The notes under the pieces were generated by a model, which was not told the DNA's origin, made no database searches, and saw only the letters and a list, made by a program, of their open reading frames with translations. Positions 5,313-5,676 of a stretch of 5,676 bases of DNA are shown here, piece after piece. The translations under genes were made by a program, and so were the position numbers. The stretch comes from Actinobacteria bacterium 13_2_20CM_68_14 (lineage in GTDB: Bacteria > Actinomycetota > Thermoleophilia > Gaiellales > Gaiellaceae): positions 5,473 to 11,148 of the forward strand of contig MNDB01000030.1 of assembly GCA_001914705.1 (NCBI GenBank), in the 5' to 3' direction. Positions within the stretch are counted from its first letter, which is position 1; each line of letters starts with the position of its first letter.

Positions 5313-5341
5313 GGGGGAGCCGGCTCCCCCAAAAAGGGGGA
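5313..5341. repeat. Perfect 18-bp palindrome with adjoining C-run/A5/G-run hairpin
   Basis: GGGGGAGCC followed by GGCTCCCCC (5313-5330) is a perfect palindrome with no loop. It is followed by AAAAA (5331-5335) and GGGGGA (5336-5341), so the central C-run can also pair with the second G-run across the A5 loop (6 bp). The two pairings are mutually exclusive. As DNA it could be a dimer-binding operator; as RNA it could form either hairpin. The A/T tract is on the wrong side of the stem for a terminator in either direction. Confidence 0.5.
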
Positions 5342-5404
5342 TCGAGGCTACAGCGGCGCGAAGGCACAGCCGATACGAAAACCGTGCGGCCAATTCTGTC
5401 TATG

Positions 5405-5411
5405 AGAGGGG
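5405..5411 (+). promoter_or_regulatory. Shine-Dalgarno deciding the GTG 5420 start
   Basis: AGAGGGG lies 8 bases before GTG 5420. The in-frame ATG at 5402 has no SD upstream and would place this purine run inside the coding region, so GTG 5420 is preferred. Confidence 0.5.
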
Positions 5412-5419
5412 TCTCTTTC

Positions 5420-5676
5420 GTGCGTACTCGCGCCCTGGTGTTTCTTCCGGTTCTCGCGTTTGCGGCGTCGCTCGCTGCTCCCGCTTCGGCTTCGCAGCTC
5501 GTCAACCGCGACGTCCGCAACATCCAGCTCGCCGTGAACAACAAGGGCGAGGCGCTGGTCACCTACCGGACCGTGCGCGGTAGGACGCAGCACGTGCTCG
5601 CCTGGGGTGCAGTCAATGCGCGGCAGCCCAACCGGACGCTCAGGCAACAGCGCTTCAAGCTCGACTACGCGGGCGG
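5420..5676 (+). CDS. Secreted protein of unknown function, N-terminal part (3' end outside window)
   Basis: Eighty-five complete codons are visible and the frame runs off the window. From GTG 5420 the product begins MRTRALVFLPVLAF and continues to APASA, a classic Sec signal peptide: basic n-region, hydrophobic core and an ASA|SQ cleavage site after residue 24. The mature part starts SQLVNRDVRNIQLAVNNKGEALVTYRT and continues QHVLAWGAVNAR...FKLDYAGG. The alternation of hydrophobic and polar residues with 'N-K-G-E-A-L-V-T-Y' suggests beta-strands of an extracellular beta-rich domain. There is no lipobox Cys after the signal, so it is secreted or wall-associated rather than a lipoprotein. I recall similar unnamed proteins in Thermoleophilia but cannot name a family. 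An alternative start at ATG 5402 would add six residues; AGAGGGG before the GTG favours the shorter form. It is divergent from the antiporter gene. Confidence 0.75.
   Translation, partial: MRTRALVFLPVLAFAASLAAPASASQLVNRDVRNIQLAVNNKGEALVTYRTVRGRTQHVLAWGAVNARQPNRTLRQQRFKLDYAG

Larger units (their letters stand above)
5296..5419. promoter_or_regulatory. Divergent intergenic promoter region
   Basis: These 124 bases separate the start of the antiporter (minus) from the start of the secreted protein (plus), so promoters for both must lie here unless transcription starts within the genes. It contains the palindrome and G/C runs at 5313-5341, the minus-strand TAGCGT element, and an AT-richer patch at 5377-5404 (CGAAAACC, CAATTCTGTCTATGA) where a plus-strand promoter is most likely. 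No consensus -35/-10 pair stands out. Confidence 0.5.

Noticed and set aside
5313..5341. Intrinsic terminator
   Set aside because: The stem is strong, but on the plus strand it is followed by A5, and on the minus strand the T5 lies inside or before the stem rather than after it. The location between divergent starts also argues against termination.
1..5676. tRNA, rRNA, CRISPR array, insertion sequence or phage attachment site
   Set aside because: No cloverleaf-like segment, regularly spaced repeats, transposase motifs or flanking inverted repeats were found by eye.

Overview
The window is strongly GC-rich, and codon third positions are almost all G or C. GTG starts are common. Together with actinobacterial-looking variants of the HD-GYP motifs, this suggests a high-GC Actinobacteriota, most likely class Thermoleophilia (Gaiellales or Solirubrobacterales type). 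That placement is inference; there is no rRNA or other marker gene here.

Layout from left to right. (1) 1-981 (+): the 3' part of a polytopic membrane glycosyltransferase of the ArnT/PMT (GT39/GT83-like) type. Its last codons overlap a possible 31-residue single-TM protein on the minus strand (921-1016). (2) 982-1064: a short gap holding a GC-rich hairpin. (3) 1065-3737 (+): the main gene, an 890-residue cytoplasmic c-di-GMP signalling protein with the order GAF - GGDEF - GAF - GAF - HD-GYP. (4) 3738-3877: a gap with a strongly SD-led 8-codon mini-ORF and three mutually complementary segments, one of which carries the SD of the next gene; this resembles a translational attenuator. (5) 3878-4252 (+): a small uncharacterised helical protein. 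(6) 4249-5295 (-): a Ca2+/H+ antiporter of the CAX/CaCA superfamily, converging on the previous gene with a 4-bp stop-codon overlap. (7) 5296-5419: a divergent promoter region with a perfect 18-bp palindrome and adjoining G/C runs. (8) 5420-5676 (+): the 5' part of a secreted protein with a clear signal peptide and no recognised function.

The genes do not form an obvious pathway. The most notable point is the GGDEF domain of the 890-residue protein. It keeps the GGEEF signature and the RxxD inhibitory-site motif, but lacks about 22-25 residues that normally carry the first metal-binding Asp and the FKxxN segment. It is therefore probably not a cyclase; it may have become a c-di-GMP-binding regulatory module attached to a c-di-GMP phosphodiesterase. 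Other points of interest are the attenuator-like leader at 3798-3877 and a GATCCCCC-loop-GGGGG hairpin found upstream of both the HD-GYP gene and, on the other strand, the antiporter gene.
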